From G965250275 sp965250275 (GTDB lineage: Bacteria > Pseudomonadota > Alphaproteobacteria > Rhodobacterales > Rhodobacteraceae), in NCBI GenBank assembly GCA_965250275.1, contig OZ252297.1:4650001-4714000 (forward strand): a DNA stretch of 64,000 bases, in the 5' to 3' direction. The notes under the pieces are model-generated. The model saw only the letters and a program-made list of their open reading frames with translations. It had not been told where the DNA came from and did not search any database. Both the position numbers and the translations under genes were made by a program. How positions within the stretch are numbered: position 1 is the first letter of the stretch; each line of letters begins with the position of its first letter. Below, piece by piece: positions 16,840 to 26,552 of the stretch.

Positions 16840-18318
16840 TTACTCAGACCAGCTCACACCGGTCAGATCAGTGGCCTGGGTCGGCGCATTGGCCCAGAGT
16901 CCCTGGATACCGGCCTTGGCCACGCTCAGCGCGGCAAGCTGGAACAGGTAACCGTTCACATAGTCATCGGCGATCATCTGTTGCGCCTGCTGCAGCAACT
17001 TGGTCCGCTCATCCGGGTCTGTAGTGGCATTCAGGGTGGTCATCAGCTCCTGAAACGCCGGATTGTCGTATTGGAAGTAGTAATCCGGGCGCGCATAGAT
17101 CCCGATATCCATCGGCTCCGTGTGGCTCACAATGGTCAAGCCGAAGTCCTTGCCCCGGAACACTGTTTCAAGCCATTGCGCCCACTCGACATTCGTTATC
17201 TCTGCCTTGATCCCGACATCAGCGAGTTGCGCTGCGATGATCTCGCCCCCGCGCCGTGCATAAGAGGGTGGCGGCAGATGCAGTGTCGTCTCAAACCCAT
17301 CCGGATAGCCGGCTTCCGCCAGAAGTGCCCTCGCTTTGTCCGGATCGTAGGCAGACTGACCCGTCAGGTCGACATAGGCCGGGTTGTGCGGCGCAAAATG
17401 CGTCCCGATTGGCGTACCATAACCAAACATCGCACCGTCGATGATGGCCTGACGGTCGATCGCATGGGCCAACGCCTGACGGACCTTGGGATCATCAAAT
17501 GGTGGCTGCAGGTTGTTGGTGCTCAGGATCGTTTCACCTTCGGTGGACCCAACCAGCACCTGAAACCGTGGGTCGGCCTCGAATTGGGGCAGGTTCTCCG
17601 GAGCCGGAAACCCGGAAAACGCGTCGATATCCTCTGCCATCATCGCTGCAAAGGCCGCAGTCGGATCGGAGATGAACTTGAAGGTCACATTCTCCAGAAT
17701 GGCGGGGGTGCCCCAGTAGTCGTCGTTACGCACCAGATCAATCTTGTCGCCCTGAGCCCAGTCCACAAACTTGAATGCCCCGGTTCCGATGGGGGTCTGT
17801 TTGATATCGTCAATGCTCTCTGGAGCAACGATTACCGCATCGCCCCAGGCAAGGTTGAACAGCAGCATTCCGTTGGGTTCCGCCAACGTGACCTGAACCG
17901 TTTGCGGATCCACGACCGTCACATCAGTGATCCCGCTGAACAGAGCTTTTTGAGCATTCACGCTGTCTTCCGCGCGCGCACGGTCGAGGCTGAATTTCAC
18001 GTCGTCAGCATCCATCGTGGTGCCATCGTGGAAGGTGACGCCATCCTGTAGCGTAAATGTGTAAACCAGACCGTCGTCGCTGATCTCCCAGCTCTTGGCG
18101 AGACCCGGTACAACCGATCCGTCCGCCATGAACCGCGTCAGACCCTCGAAAACGTTGGAGTAGAGCACAGAATCGATCGCCCCGGCGGCGGCACTGGTTG
18201 GATCCAGATGTGGCGGCTCGAGCTGCATGGCCACCGTGATGTCGGTTTTGGCGCTGGCCAGACTTGCGGTCAGTGCGAGCGCACTGGCCATTGCAAATCG
18301 AAGAGTGGATTGAAACAT
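16840..18318 (-). CDS. ABC transporter substrate-binding protein, peptide/nickel family
   Basis: 492 aa, SBP_bac_5 family. Signal peptide to about residue 23 (LTASLASA). Typical segments: QLEPPHLDPTSAAA, LAKSWEISDDGLVYTF, LRDGVTFHDG-like (LQDGVTFHDGT) and the DPDKARALLAEAGYPDG loop. It would deliver a peptide or similar organic ligand to an inner-membrane permease, but no permease or ATPase gene is adjacent, so it is an orphan that must share a transporter encoded elsewhere. The ligand is not predictable. Confidence 0.88.
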   Translation of the reverse strand: MFQSTLRFAMASALALTASLASAKTDITVAMQLEPPHLDPTSAAAGAIDSVLYSNVFEGLTRFMADGSVVPGLAKSWEISDDGLVYTFTLQDGVTFHDGTTMDADDVKFSLDRARAEDSVNAQKALFSGITDVTVVDPQTVQVTLAEPNGMLLFNLAWGDAVIVAPESIDDIKQTPIGTGAFKFVDWAQGDKIDLVRNDDYWGTPAILENVTFKFISDPTAAFAAMMAEDIDAFSGFPAPENLPQFEADPRFQVLVGSTEGETILSTNNLQPPFDDPKVRQALAHAIDRQAIIDGAMFGYGTPIGTHFAPHNPAYVDLTGQSAYDPDKARALLAEAGYPDGFETTLHLPPPSYARRGGEIIAAQLADVGIKAEITNVEWAQWLETVFRGKDFGLTIVSHTEPMDIGIYARPDYYFQYDNPAFQELMTTLNATTDPDERTKLLQQAQQMIADDYVNGYLFQLAALSVAKAGIQGLWANAPTQATDLTGVSWSE

Positions 18319-18443
18319 TTGACGTCCCCCTGACGGTTACTGTGACTCTGCGGGCAGTTCCGGATCAGTCTTGTCTGATCAGGGCGCACTGGCAAGGGGG
18401 CAATTCCGAGCCTCCAGCAGACAAAGGAGGGAATTTCGCTGGC

Positions 18444-19592
18444 CTACGCGCAACTGGTCTCTTCACCCCGAACAGCGCCCGGCGTGGCCCAAGCTGCACT
18501 AGCCTCTTCAAAGCTTATGGTACCGGCATCCCCGTGTGTGGGAGGATCGCTCGGTGTACCCGAAAACCTCGGACAGGGTCCCGGCTGCAGCACGCCGTCA
18601 GACTCGACGAACGTCCCCCGCGCGGCATTGTGGGGATGGGAAGGCGCTTCGGTCATGGTCAGCACCGGTGCAAAACACGCGTCGACATGTTCCAGCAGCT
18701 GCGCCCAGTCGTCCCGGTCGCGTGTCAGGAACAACTCGCGCAAGGCCGCCTGCATTCCCGCTTGCGCCTCGGGCGCGTATTGGTCTGCAAACACCGGATT
18801 TCCGTCCTGCCCGGTCACCTCGAGCAGCTTTGCAAAGAACTGAGGCTCAATCGCGCCCAGTGCAACATATCCGCCATCGCGTGTCTCGTAGCATTGGTAC
18901 CAGGCAGACCCGCCGTTCAGCAGGTCCGCACCGCGCGCGCCATCGTGCCCGATGCCGCCGGCCTTCAGTCCGTGCTGCATCACCATCATGAGCGCGGCGC
19001 CATCCGACATGCAGGCGTCCACGACCTGCCCTTTTCCGTGCGCCCGCGCGTGGGTCAGTGCAGCCAGAACGCCGGCCACCATCATCATGCCGCCGCCCGC
19101 AAGATCAGCAACGATGTTCTGAGGCGGAGGCGGAGGCATGCCGTCCGGACCGATGGCCCACAGTGTTCCGGTGATCGCCATATAGGTCAGGTCATGGCCG
19201 GCGCGATCCCGCAGCGGCCCATCCTGCCCCCAACCGGTCATCCGCCCATAGATCAGCGCGGGATTGCGGGCCAGCATCGCCTCCGGCCCCAGTCCCAGCC
19301 GCTCCATCACGCCGGGCCGAAACCCCTCGATCAAGATTTCGGACTTGGCGATCAAATCTGCTGCCTGCGCGGCCTCGTCAGCCTCGCGCAGGTTCAGTGT
19401 CAGCGTGCGACGACTGCGGTCATAAAGATTGAATTTCTGATCCAGGCCAAAGAGCGGTTTCAAACCCGGACGAGCGATGCGAATGACCTCGGCCCCCATG
19501 TCGGCCAGCATCATGCAGGCAAAGGGCGCCGGACCGAGTCCGGCCATCTCCACAACGCGCACGCCTTTCAGCGGGCCATTCCTGTTCAGCAT
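18444..19592 (-). CDS. CaiB/BaiF-family protein, alpha-methylacyl-CoA racemase type
   Basis: 382 aa. Class III CoA-transferase fold. The racemase catalytic set is present: Arg92 (EGFRPG), His133 (AGHDLTY), Asp163 (VADLAGGG) and Glu249 (GAIEPQFF), matching the Arg/His/Asp/Glu of characterised mycobacterial racemase by position. This favours epimerisation of 2-methylacyl-CoA thioesters over CoA transfer. A proline run (PPPPP, about 153-157) sits in an exposed loop. It is 12 bp downstream of an FAD monooxygenase gene and likely co-transcribed with it. Confidence 0.85.
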   Translation of the reverse strand: MLNRNGPLKGVRVVEMAGLGPAPFACMMLADMGAEVIRIARPGLKPLFGLDQKFNLYDRSRRTLTLNLREADEAAQAADLIAKSEILIEGFRPGVMERLGLGPEAMLARNPALIYGRMTGWGQDGPLRDRAGHDLTYMAITGTLWAIGPDGMPPPPPQNIVADLAGGGMMMVAGVLAALTHARAHGKGQVVDACMSDGAALMMVMQHGLKAGGIGHDGARGADLLNGGSAWYQCYETRDGGYVALGAIEPQFFAKLLEVTGQDGNPVFADQYAPEAQAGMQAALRELFLTRDRDDWAQLLEHVDACFAPVLTMTEAPSHPHNAARGTFVESDGVLQPGPCPRFSGTPSDPPTHGDAGTISFEEASAAWATPGAVRGEETSCA

Positions 19593-19604
19593 GATTGGTT
19601 CCCT

Positions 19605-20870
19605 TTATGCGAGTGCCGACACCCGGTCTCCTGGCCTGATCCAAGCCGGCTTTGCATTCAACTCATCGATGGAAAACCCTGCGAGCGACTTGTAGCGCGC
19701 CGCATGTGCCGCCAACTCCTCGCGCGAGATAACGTCCTCGATGCTGTCGAACGCGCCACCGCAAAGGACTTCGACCTGTTGAAGAATGGCGTCCGGACCA
19801 CTGCCCCGATTGGCTTTGATCACCCCTTCGGTCAGAGGCCGCATTTGTGCTTCGTAGGCCGTCAGGGCCGAGGGGGTGACGCCATGCGCAACCATCTGTG
19901 CGCCAATGGCGCGTGCGTCGACAATGGCCTGACTGGCCCCGTTCGACCCAACCGGATACGTCGGATGGGCCGCGTCGCCCATGAGCGTGACCCGTCCCTC
20001 GGTCCAGCGCGGCAGCGGATCGCGATCGACCATCGGGTATTCGAAAACCTGTTCCGCGCCCTTGATCAGCGCCGGGACATCCAGCCACTCAAAGCGCCAG
20101 TCCTCGAACGCCGGCAGGAAATCCGCAATGTCCGCCGCCCGGTTCCAGTCTTCCTTGTTCCAGCCCAGCGATGGATCAATGCGCAGTTCAGCGATCCAGT
20201 TGATCGTGGCCAGACCGGTCGTCGCGTCGGGCGCGGTGATCGGATAGGCCACGACCCGCTGGGTCTCGTGTCCAGCCAGCGCCATTACGGCCCCACCAAA
20301 GAACGGGCGCGCTTGGGTCGTTGCGCGCCATAGGATCGCGCCCCCCCAGATTGGGGCGCCTTCGTCTGGATACATCTGGGCCCGAATGGCGGAATGAATC
20401 CCGTCAGCGGCGACAACAACTGTGCCCTCTTCCCGCGTACCGTCCTCGAACAGCAAACGTGCCGAGTCAGAGCCGGATTCGAAGCCTACGGCTCGCGCGC
20501 CGGTCAATATGCTCTCCGGGCCGGCGCGCTCGATCAATGTTTCGTAGAGCAGCATCTGAAGCTTGCCGCGATGCACTGAATACTGCGGCCAATTGTACCC
20601 CGCGAAGCGCCCGCGCGGCTCTTCCCAGATCGTGTGGCCCAGCTTCGAATAAAACCCGTATTGCCGGGTCTGGACGCCGACCTCGTCCAACCGCTCTTCC
20701 AGACCCAGATCGTAGAGCTCTCGAACTGCATTGGGCTGCAGATTGATCCCCACGCCCAATGGGCGGATCTCACGGGTGGATTCGAAAATGCGGAACGGCA
20801 CGCCGATCTGATGCAGCGTCAGACCCAGAGACAGTCCTGCAATTCCAGCCCCGGCAATCAATACGGTCAT
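19605..20870 (-). CDS. FAD-dependent aromatic-type monooxygenase
   Basis: 421 aa, group A flavoprotein hydroxylase. N-terminal FAD-binding GAGIAGLSLGL, the central DG motif VVAADGIHSAIR (about 155-166) and the GD motif GRVTLMGDAAHP (about 292-303) are intact, followed by YPVGSNGASQAIVDA. This is the FAD_binding_3 architecture closest to PhzS/salicylate hydroxylase-like enzymes. Substrate unknown. First gene of a two-gene operon with the racemase-like gene, which could act on its product after CoA activation, though no CoA ligase is nearby. Confidence 0.87.
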   Translation of the reverse strand: MTVLIAGAGIAGLSLGLTLHQIGVPFRIFESTREIRPLGVGINLQPNAVRELYDLGLEERLDEVGVQTRQYGFYSKLGHTIWEEPRGRFAGYNWPQYSVHRGKLQMLLYETLIERAGPESILTGARAVGFESGSDSARLLFEDGTREEGTVVVAADGIHSAIRAQMYPDEGAPIWGGAILWRATTQARPFFGGAVMALAGHETQRVVAYPITAPDATTGLATINWIAELRIDPSLGWNKEDWNRAADIADFLPAFEDWRFEWLDVPALIKGAEQVFEYPMVDRDPLPRWTEGRVTLMGDAAHPTYPVGSNGASQAIVDARAIGAQMVAHGVTPSALTAYEAQMRPLTEGVIKANRGSGPDAILQQVEVLCGGAFDSIEDVISREELAAHAARYKSLAGFSIDELNAKPAWIRPGDRVSALA

Positions 20871-20886
20871 TCATGCACCTCCGCGT

Positions 20887-20907
20887 TGCCTGTCAGTCAA
20901 ACAGGCA
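20887..20907 (-). terminator. Possible hairpin downstream of dnaA
   Basis: TGCCTGT/ACAGGCA forms a 7-bp stem with a 7-base loop, 54 bp beyond the dnaA stop. There is no clear U-tract, so this is a weak terminator call. Confidence 0.35.
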
Positions 20908-20960
20908 GCGGGAAGCGGTGCAAGCGCGGGGAACCAGGATTGATGCGTCAGCGTGACACG

Positions 20961-22334
20961 TCAGGCTTCGAGCGCGCGACGCAGCATCTCCACATCTTCA
21001 GCGATCTGCCCGTCGATGACCTTGAGCTCTTCGATGCGCTTGACCCCGTGCATGACGGTCGTGTGGTCGCGTCCACCAAAACGGCGGCCAATCTCCGGCA
21101 AGGACCGGCTGGTCAGTTGCTTGGCAAGATACATCGCCACTTGCCGCGGTCGTGCGTAGGATCGCAGACGCTTTGGCCCGATCATGTCACTCAGGCGGAT
21201 GTTGTAGTAGTCAGACACTTTCCGCTGAATCTCTTCGACCGTGATCTTGCGCTCGGAGGCCCGCAACACATCGGCCAGGCAATCTTGGGTCAGCTCCATA
21301 TCAATCTCGCGACCGACCAGCGACGCGAAGGCAAACAAGCGCGTCAGAGCCCCTTCTAGGACGCGGACATTGGTTGAAATGCGCTGCGCCAGAAACTCCA
21401 GAACGCCATCAGCCAGCACCAAGTCCGGGTACGTCGAACGATACATCTGCACCTTAGTCTGCAAAATGCCCAGACGCAGTTCGTAATCTGTGGGGTGCAG
21501 ATCCACGACAAGGCCACACTGCAGCCGCGATTTGACCCGGTCCTCCAGATCCTTGATCTCTCCCGGGGCCCGGTCGGCGGAAATGATGATCTGCTTGTTC
21601 TGATCCACAAGTGCGTTGAAAGTGTGGAAAAACTCTTCCTGAGTGCTGTCCTTGCCCGCGATAAACTGGACGTCATCAACCATCAGCACATCCACCGAAC
21701 GGAACATGACTTTGAAGTCCATCATCTTGCGTTCGCGCAAGGCCTGCACAAAGCGGTACATGAATTGCTCGGCGGAAAGGTAGAGCACGTTGAGGTCAGG
21801 ACGACGCTCTGACAGTTCCCAAGCAATGGCATGCATCAAGTGGGTCTTACCCAGACCGACACCGCCATAGAGAACCAGCGGGTTGAACGTCACAGGTCCC
21901 CCCTCGCTGACCCGGCGTGCGGCGGCGTGAGCCAGCTCGTTGGGTTTGCCCACCACGAAAGTCTCAAATGTAAAACGCGGATCCAACGGTGCCGCCTGCA
22001 GAGAGGCTGCTCCTTCGACGGGCACGGCGGCGGCGGGGGCCGGAGCCGCCTCTGCGCGTCCAGCCTTGGGGCGGCTGGGGCGGGTGCCGCTGTTTGCGGC
22101 CACCTGAAAGCTCAAACGCTGGCAGGACTCGCCAGCGTTGTTGAATTCATAAAGGATAAGATCGGAAAAATTCTGGCCGACATAGTTGCCCATGAAGTTT
22201 GTCGGAACCTTGAACACAGCCACGCCATCGGTGAGCGCCTCGAATTCCAGTGGTTCAATCCATTGAGCGAAATTGTTCTGTCCAACTGTCTTGCGCAGTC
22301 TTTGTCTGAGTTGACCCCATTTTTCCTCTGTCAT
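20961..22334 (-). CDS. dnaA: Chromosomal replication initiator DnaA
   Basis: 457 aa. DnaA binds oriC and opens it for replication. Domain I (WGQLRQRLRKTVGQNNFAQW) is followed by a proline/alanine-rich linker (about residues 85-115), the AAA+ domain with Walker A GGVGLGKTH (about 157-165) and Walker B VLMVDDVQF, and the C-terminal box-binding domain containing GGRDHTTVMHG. ATG 22334 follows GAGG; upstream in-frame codons extend 50 residues without family likeness. Upstream is rpsT, a common order in this group. I see no cluster of DnaA boxes in the flanks. Confidence 0.97.
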   Translation of the reverse strand: MTEEKWGQLRQRLRKTVGQNNFAQWIEPLEFEALTDGVAVFKVPTNFMGNYVGQNFSDLILYEFNNAGESCQRLSFQVAANSGTRPSRPKAGRAEAAPAPAAAVPVEGAASLQAAPLDPRFTFETFVVGKPNELAHAAARRVSEGGPVTFNPLVLYGGVGLGKTHLMHAIAWELSERRPDLNVLYLSAEQFMYRFVQALRERKMMDFKVMFRSVDVLMVDDVQFIAGKDSTQEEFFHTFNALVDQNKQIIISADRAPGEIKDLEDRVKSRLQCGLVVDLHPTDYELRLGILQTKVQMYRSTYPDLVLADGVLEFLAQRISTNVRVLEGALTRLFAFASLVGREIDMELTQDCLADVLRASERKITVEEIQRKVSDYYNIRLSDMIGPKRLRSYARPRQVAMYLAKQLTSRSLPEIGRRFGGRDHTTVMHGVKRIEELKVIDGQIAEDVEMLRRALEA

Positions 22335-22861
22335 TGACGCCTCACACATCCCATCACTATTGGCTCTGCGGCCATTTTGTCTTCGGTTCCGGTCCCAATC
22401 CGGCTCGCGACTACCCTGCCACCCAGAGGGTATCTGCCGACAAATAGCAGCAGACATGCGCGCCAGGTTTCTGACGCCAGACACAACAGGCCTTTATCAG
22501 GCGGGTTCAAATAAGACCGCCCGACGCACCCATTACGCGCATATGTTATGACAGGGCCGTGTGCAGGTGTTTCACCAAGCAACCCGGCAAATCGATCGAA
22601 GCAGCGGCAGCTGTCCCTTCCGATATTCGCCTCTGAGACACCTGAGTATTGCCAGATATGCCAGAGACAGCCTGTCCCCCCAAGCGAGTGAATCGCTGGA
22701 ACAGGGATACCAATTTCGGGCGCGAACCGGCAACGAAACTCTGATCTTGACTCTGGCTTTCACCGCAAAGAATCTCTCGCCCTCGCAGAAAGTCAGCAAA
22801 AACAATAGGGGCGCCACACCGAGTGACGCCCCCTTGTTGAACTTTGTTGATGCGTGAACGC
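22335..22861. other. Intergenic region between rpsT and dnaA
   Basis: About 527 bp. It holds the rpsT terminator at 22793-22834 and must contain the dnaA promoter. I looked for DnaA boxes (TTATNCACA on either strand) and found none convincing, and no gene of recognisable family. Confidence 0.55.
22793..22834 (-). terminator. Rho-independent terminator of rpsT
   Basis: On the minus strand, 28 bp after the rpsT stop, AGGGG-G-CGTCAC / GTGTGGCG-CCCCT folds into an 11-bp stem with one bulge and a short loop, followed by ATTGTTTTTG. Geometry and U-rich tail fit an intrinsic terminator. Confidence 0.75.
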
Positions 22862-23125
22862 TCAGCCCAGTGCTTTTACTCGCGAAGACAGCCGCGACAT
22901 TTTCCGTGACGCGGTGTTTTTATGAAACACACCCTTGGACACACCGCGCATCAGTTCGGGCTGTGCAGCACGCAGTGCGGCCGTGGCGGCATCTTTGTCG
23001 CCCGAGGCAATCGCCTCTTCGACCTTGCGCAGATACGTACGGATGCGCGACCGGCGGGCTTTGTTGATGGCAAAACGGGTTTCGTTCTGGCGGGCGCGTT
23101 TCTTGGACTGTGGCGAGTTGGCCAT
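22862..23125 (-). CDS. rpsT: Ribosomal protein S20
   Basis: 87 aa, basic, small-subunit protein that binds 16S rRNA. Starts MANSPQSKKRARQNE and ends in KNTASRKMSRLSSRVKAL, both S20 signatures. AAGGGGA lies upstream of the ATG. Own terminator downstream, so it is probably monocistronic. Confidence 0.97.
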   Translation of the reverse strand: MANSPQSKKRARQNETRFAINKARRSRIRTYLRKVEEAIASGDKDAATAALRAAQPELMRGVSKGVFHKNTASRKMSRLSSRVKALG

Positions 23126-23287
23126 ATTGGGGTCCCCTTCGGGTTCAGAATTCTGTCAGATTGGCGTACAGCATCCCAAACCGGACTTTCATCAACCGGG
23201 GTGAGTCGGGCCGGAGCGGGCCGCACGCGCATGTATGGCGCGCTCCGTAGCCATGTTTGACATCAATGACAAGCCGAATCTTGGACG

Positions 23288-24064
23288 TCACTTGTCCCGG
23301 AACTGAGGTTCGCGCTTTTCAAGAAAAGCCGCCATGCCTTCCTTCTGGTCCTCGGTGGCAAACATCGCATGAAAAACGCGCCGCTCGAAGAGCACCCCTT
23401 CGCTGAGCGTCGTTTCATAGCTTCGGTTAACCGCCTCTTTCACGGTCACAACCGCCAGCATCGATTTTTCCGCAATCTTTTGTGCGGCACCTGTGGCCTC
23501 TTCCATCAGCTTTTTGGCCGGCACAACGCGGCTCACCAGACCTGCGCGCTCAGCTTCATCCGCCGTCATGAAGCGACCTGTCAGGTTCATGTCCATCGAT
23601 TTGGATTTGCCGGCATAACGCGTGAGCCGTTGCGTCCCCCCCATGCCCGCAACAACGCCCAGATTGATCTCTGGCTGGCCGAATTTGGCGGTTTCAGATG
23701 CGATGATGAAATCGCAGGCCATCGCCAGCTCACAGCCGCCGCCCAGTGCATAACCGCTGACGGCGGCGATGATCGGCTTTCGGATCTTCGCGATCCTGTC
23801 GCATGCCTCAGCAAACAGGTTCATCGTATTGACATCGACGTAGGACAGTTCCGACATCTCTTTGATATCGGCCCCGGCCGCGAATGCTTTTTCCGATCCG
23901 GTGATGATGATGCAGCGCGCCTTGTCGTTCGCGTCCGCTTCTTCCAGAGCCGTGCACAATTCGCCCAACAGCGCATTGTTCAGCGCGTTCAGGGCATCGG
24001 GCCGGTTCAGTTTTATCAGGGCAACGTGGTCTTCAACTTCGACGATGATCGTCTCAAAGGCCAT
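23288..24064 (-). CDS. Enoyl-CoA hydratase (crotonase family)
   Basis: 258 aa, the standard length. Oxyanion-hole segments AFAAGADIKEM (about 60-70) and ALGGGCELAM (about 105-114), and both catalytic glutamates: Glu111 region (GGCELA) and the one in GQPEINLGV (about 131). It hydrates trans-2-enoyl-CoA in fatty-acid beta-oxidation or polymer/short-chain acyl-CoA metabolism. The product resembles the short-chain hydratase conserved beside mutM and rpsT in this lineage. Confidence 0.93.
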   Translation of the reverse strand: MAFETIIVEVEDHVALIKLNRPDALNALNNALLGELCTALEEADANDKARCIIITGSEKAFAAGADIKEMSELSYVDVNTMNLFAEACDRIAKIRKPIIAAVSGYALGGGCELAMACDFIIASETAKFGQPEINLGVVAGMGGTQRLTRYAGKSKSMDMNLTGRFMTADEAERAGLVSRVVPAKKLMEEATGAAQKIAEKSMLAVVTVKEAVNRSYETTLSEGVLFERRVFHAMFATEDQKEGMAAFLEKREPQFRDK

Positions 24065-24128
24065 GAGTGATGCTTTCGATTGTTCCGTTCAAAGTTGAGT
24101 CCTTAACATGCGGGCGGTCGCTTTCAAG

Positions 24129-24980
24129 TTATCTTTGGCAGGTTGGGCAATAGAAAGAGGACCGTCCCGACTGCACAACGCGCCCGACCGAGCCGTCGCA
24201 AGCTGGATTTGAGCAAGGCTCCCCCTCGCGTCCGTAGGTGTCAAAGCTGTGCTGAAAGTAGCCCAGTTCCCCATCTGCCTGTCGGAAGTCACGCAACGAA
24301 GACCCCCCCGCCTGGATCGCTTCCTCGAGCACTTGCCGAATGATCGGGACCAGCAAGGCGACTCGCTTCGGCGCGATGCGACCAGCTTTGCGCAGCGGAG
24401 AAATTCCTGCCCGAAAGAGCGCCTCGCAAACATAGATATTCCCTAAACCTGCGACGATACGTTGATCCAGAAGGGCGGATTTCACCGGCGTGTTCCGGCC
24501 GCGAAAAGCCGCGATCAGATGTGTTTCGTTGAAATCATTGCCCAAAGGCTCTGGCCCCAGGGCGGCCAAAAGCTTGTGGGTGCCTGCCTCTGTGCTTGGG
24601 ATCAGATCCATGGCGCCAAATCGGCGCGGATCGTTAAAGGTAACCCGCGCGCCATTGTCCATCGAGAGGACCACATGGTCATGCTTGTCTTTGGCTGGAT
24701 GGTCGTGGACGAATCGGCCCAGGGGGTCACCCGACACAGTCATCCGCCCCGACATTCCCAGATGGACCAGCAGAGCTTCACCGCCGCAGAGATCGACAAG
24801 GATGTACTTGGCGCGCCGGCGTAGTTGAAGCACCTTCCGACCCGTCAAACGTTCCGACATGCGCGCCGGAAACGGCCAGCGCAGGTCAGGACGGTTTACC
24901 TCGGCACGCGCGATCACCTGGCCTTCCATCACCGGGGCAAGCCCACGGCGGACGGTTTCAACTTCGGGGAGTTCCGGCAT
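24129..24980 (-). CDS. mutM: Formamidopyrimidine-DNA glycosylase MutM/Fpg
   Basis: 283 aa. Base-excision repair enzyme that removes 8-oxoguanine and cleaves the AP site. N-terminal PELPEVETVRRGL carries the catalytic Pro (after Met removal) and Glu. KSALLDQRIVAGLGNIYVCEALF is the helix-two-turn-helix region, and the C-terminal zinc finger is C-x4-C-x16-C-x2-C (CSNPAC ... YCPTCQ). Starts inside the end of the 24958 gene (23-bp overlap). Confidence 0.96.
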   Translation of the reverse strand: MPELPEVETVRRGLAPVMEGQVIARAEVNRPDLRWPFPARMSERLTGRKVLQLRRRAKYILVDLCGGEALLVHLGMSGRMTVSGDPLGRFVHDHPAKDKHDHVVLSMDNGARVTFNDPRRFGAMDLIPSTEAGTHKLLAALGPEPLGNDFNETHLIAAFRGRNTPVKSALLDQRIVAGLGNIYVCEALFRAGISPLRKAGRIAPKRVALLVPIIRQVLEEAIQAGGSSLRDFRQADGELGYFQHSFDTYGREGEPCSNPACDGSVGRVVQSGRSSFYCPTCQR

Positions 24981-25590
24981 CGGGCAGGTGCCTCTCAGCT
25001 ACAGCAAGAATTTCGTCAACGCCTTGGTAGAGTTTCCAAACAGACAGCTTCCCCGCCGATCGAAACTTAAGCAGGACCTCTTCTGACTCGTTGTGAAGGC
25101 TGATCAGATCAGACCACCGATGTCGTCGCAACACCAGTAAATCCGTGGTCCCTTCAATCCAAACATCAGTCCATCTCACCTTCGCGGCAACTGCAAAGAG
25201 CACCATGCAAACAAAAAGGAGAAAGGGGAATCCGAGGAACAGCCATTTGCCAGGGCTCCATGACAACAAGCTGCTTTGGTCTTCAAGAGCTAAACCAATT
25301 ATCAGGCCGCACCCTCCCACCCCAAACGAAACAAATAAGATGCGGGCGCCAAGAAGCACACGACCCGTCCTTACGCCGTCGTCCGCCAGCGCCGCCTTGC
25401 GATCGCCTGTTCCCATAAACACGAGCATGAAGACCAGAACCGATCCCACGCTCAAGACCCCGAGAACGAGCATGAGCAGGTCTCCGAACACGCCGGCTGC
25501 TTCCGGATTGTTCCGAATGAAAGGAGCAGCCACCAATAAAGCGGTCCAAGCCAGGATCACAAAAGCCGCCGCTTTCGCGAGTTTTTTCAT
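24958..25590 (-). CDS. Membrane protein of unknown function
   Basis: 210 aa. Four hydrophobic segments are visible: residues about 5-25 (FVILAWTALLVAAPFI), 35-60 (LLMLVLGVLSVGSVLVFMLVF), 80-105 and 112-135, followed by a soluble C-terminal domain (DVWIEGTTDLLVLRRHRWSD). The C-terminal part has a PH-like feel, but I assign no family. ATG 25590 follows GGAG; upstream codons are the divergent promoter region. It overlaps mutM by 23 bp and so may be co-transcribed. Confidence 0.6.
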   Translation of the reverse strand: MKKLAKAAAFVILAWTALLVAAPFIRNNPEAAGVFGDLLMLVLGVLSVGSVLVFMLVFMGTGDRKAALADDGVRTGRVLLGARILFVSFGVGGCGLIIGLALEDQSSLLSWSPGKWLFLGFPFLLFVCMVLFAVAAKVRWTDVWIEGTTDLLVLRRHRWSDLISLHNESEEVLLKFRSAGKLSVWKLYQGVDEILAVAERHLPDAGTPRS

Positions 25591-25744
25591 GCCAACTCCA
25601 TCCCATCCTCCACGCGGCGTTAAATGGCGATACGGATTTTGACCGCCTGCAGCATCCAGCCCGGTGGTTTGTGATATGGGTCGCATTGTGCGCACCGTTC
25701 AGCGGCCTATAACAGGGGCGAAATGGATGAACGGCAAGACCGCG

Positions 25745-26497
25745 ATGACTGAGCCAGATGAAAAATCGACCCATTTCGGGTTTGAGACGGTGCCCGAAGG
25801 CGACAAAGCCGGACGGGTACAGGGGGTCTTTACCTCTGTGGCGTCCCGATACGACCTGATGAATGACGTCATGAGCATGGGCATCCACCGCATCTGGAAA
25901 GATGCGATGATGGACTGGCTGGCGCCGCGTCCGGGCCAAAAGTTGCTGGACGTGGCCGGAGGCACCGGGGATATCGCTTTTCGGTTTCTCAGACGTGCAG
26001 GACAGGGCCATGCCACGGTTCTGGACCTCACAGAACCGATGTTGATCGAAGGACGGCAGCGCGCCGAAGCGGAGCGGCTTGCAGACAGCTTGGACTGGGT
26101 TGTGGGTGATGCGATGGCCCTGCCGTTTCCAGATCGCAGCTTTGATGTCTACACGATCAGCTTTGGGATCCGGAACGTCACCCGTCCGCAGGACGCACTT
26201 TCCGAAGCGTTCCGAGTTCTGAAACCCGGTGGGCGCCTTATGGTGCTGGAGTTCAGCCAACTGCCCAGCGCCGCCATGCAGAAGGCCTACGACCTTTACA
26301 GCTTCAATGTAATCCCACGCATGGGACAGGCGATCGCAGGTGACCGGGACAGTTACCAATATCTGGTGGAATCTATCCGTCGGTTCCCGGATCAGGAGAC
26401 CTTTCTGAACATGATCCGTGCCGCTGGATTCGAGAACGCCAAGTACCGCAACCTGTCGATGGGTGTGGCCGCGCTGCATTCGGGATGGAAGATTTGA
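25745..26497 (+). CDS. ubiE: Ubiquinone/menaquinone methyltransferase UbiE
   Basis: 250 aa. C-methylates the quinone ring in ubiquinone synthesis using SAM. VFTSVASRYDLMNDVMSMG and the SAM motif LDVAGGTGDIAF (about 70) are UbiE signatures, with FGIRNVTRPQDALSE later. The MTEP start at 25745 matches family alignments; an ATG 18 bp upstream (25727) is an alternative. It precedes ubiB by 55 bp. Confidence 0.95.
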   Translation: MTEPDEKSTHFGFETVPEGDKAGRVQGVFTSVASRYDLMNDVMSMGIHRIWKDAMMDWLAPRPGQKLLDVAGGTGDIAFRFLRRAGQGHATVLDLTEPMLIEGRQRAEAERLADSLDWVVGDAMALPFPDRSFDVYTISFGIRNVTRPQDALSEAFRVLKPGGRLMVLEFSQLPSAAMQKAYDLYSFNVIPRMGQAIAGDRDSYQYLVESIRRFPDQETFLNMIRAAGFENAKYRNLSMGVAALHSGWKI

Positions 26498-26552
26498 AGA
26501 CCACCCTGCCTAACCTTTCTGACCTTTTGCCTCTCGCGGCACCCGTGATCTG

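Noticed and set aside
18264..20333. 689-codon plus-strand open frame antisense to the CoA-racemase and monooxygenase genes
   Set aside because: Composition is arginine/histidine-rich and unlike any family; both minus-strand genes have intact catalytic residues.
22335..22861. Possible oriC beside dnaA
   Set aside because: No DnaA-box cluster or AT-rich unwinding element was found; only a terminator and the promoter region.
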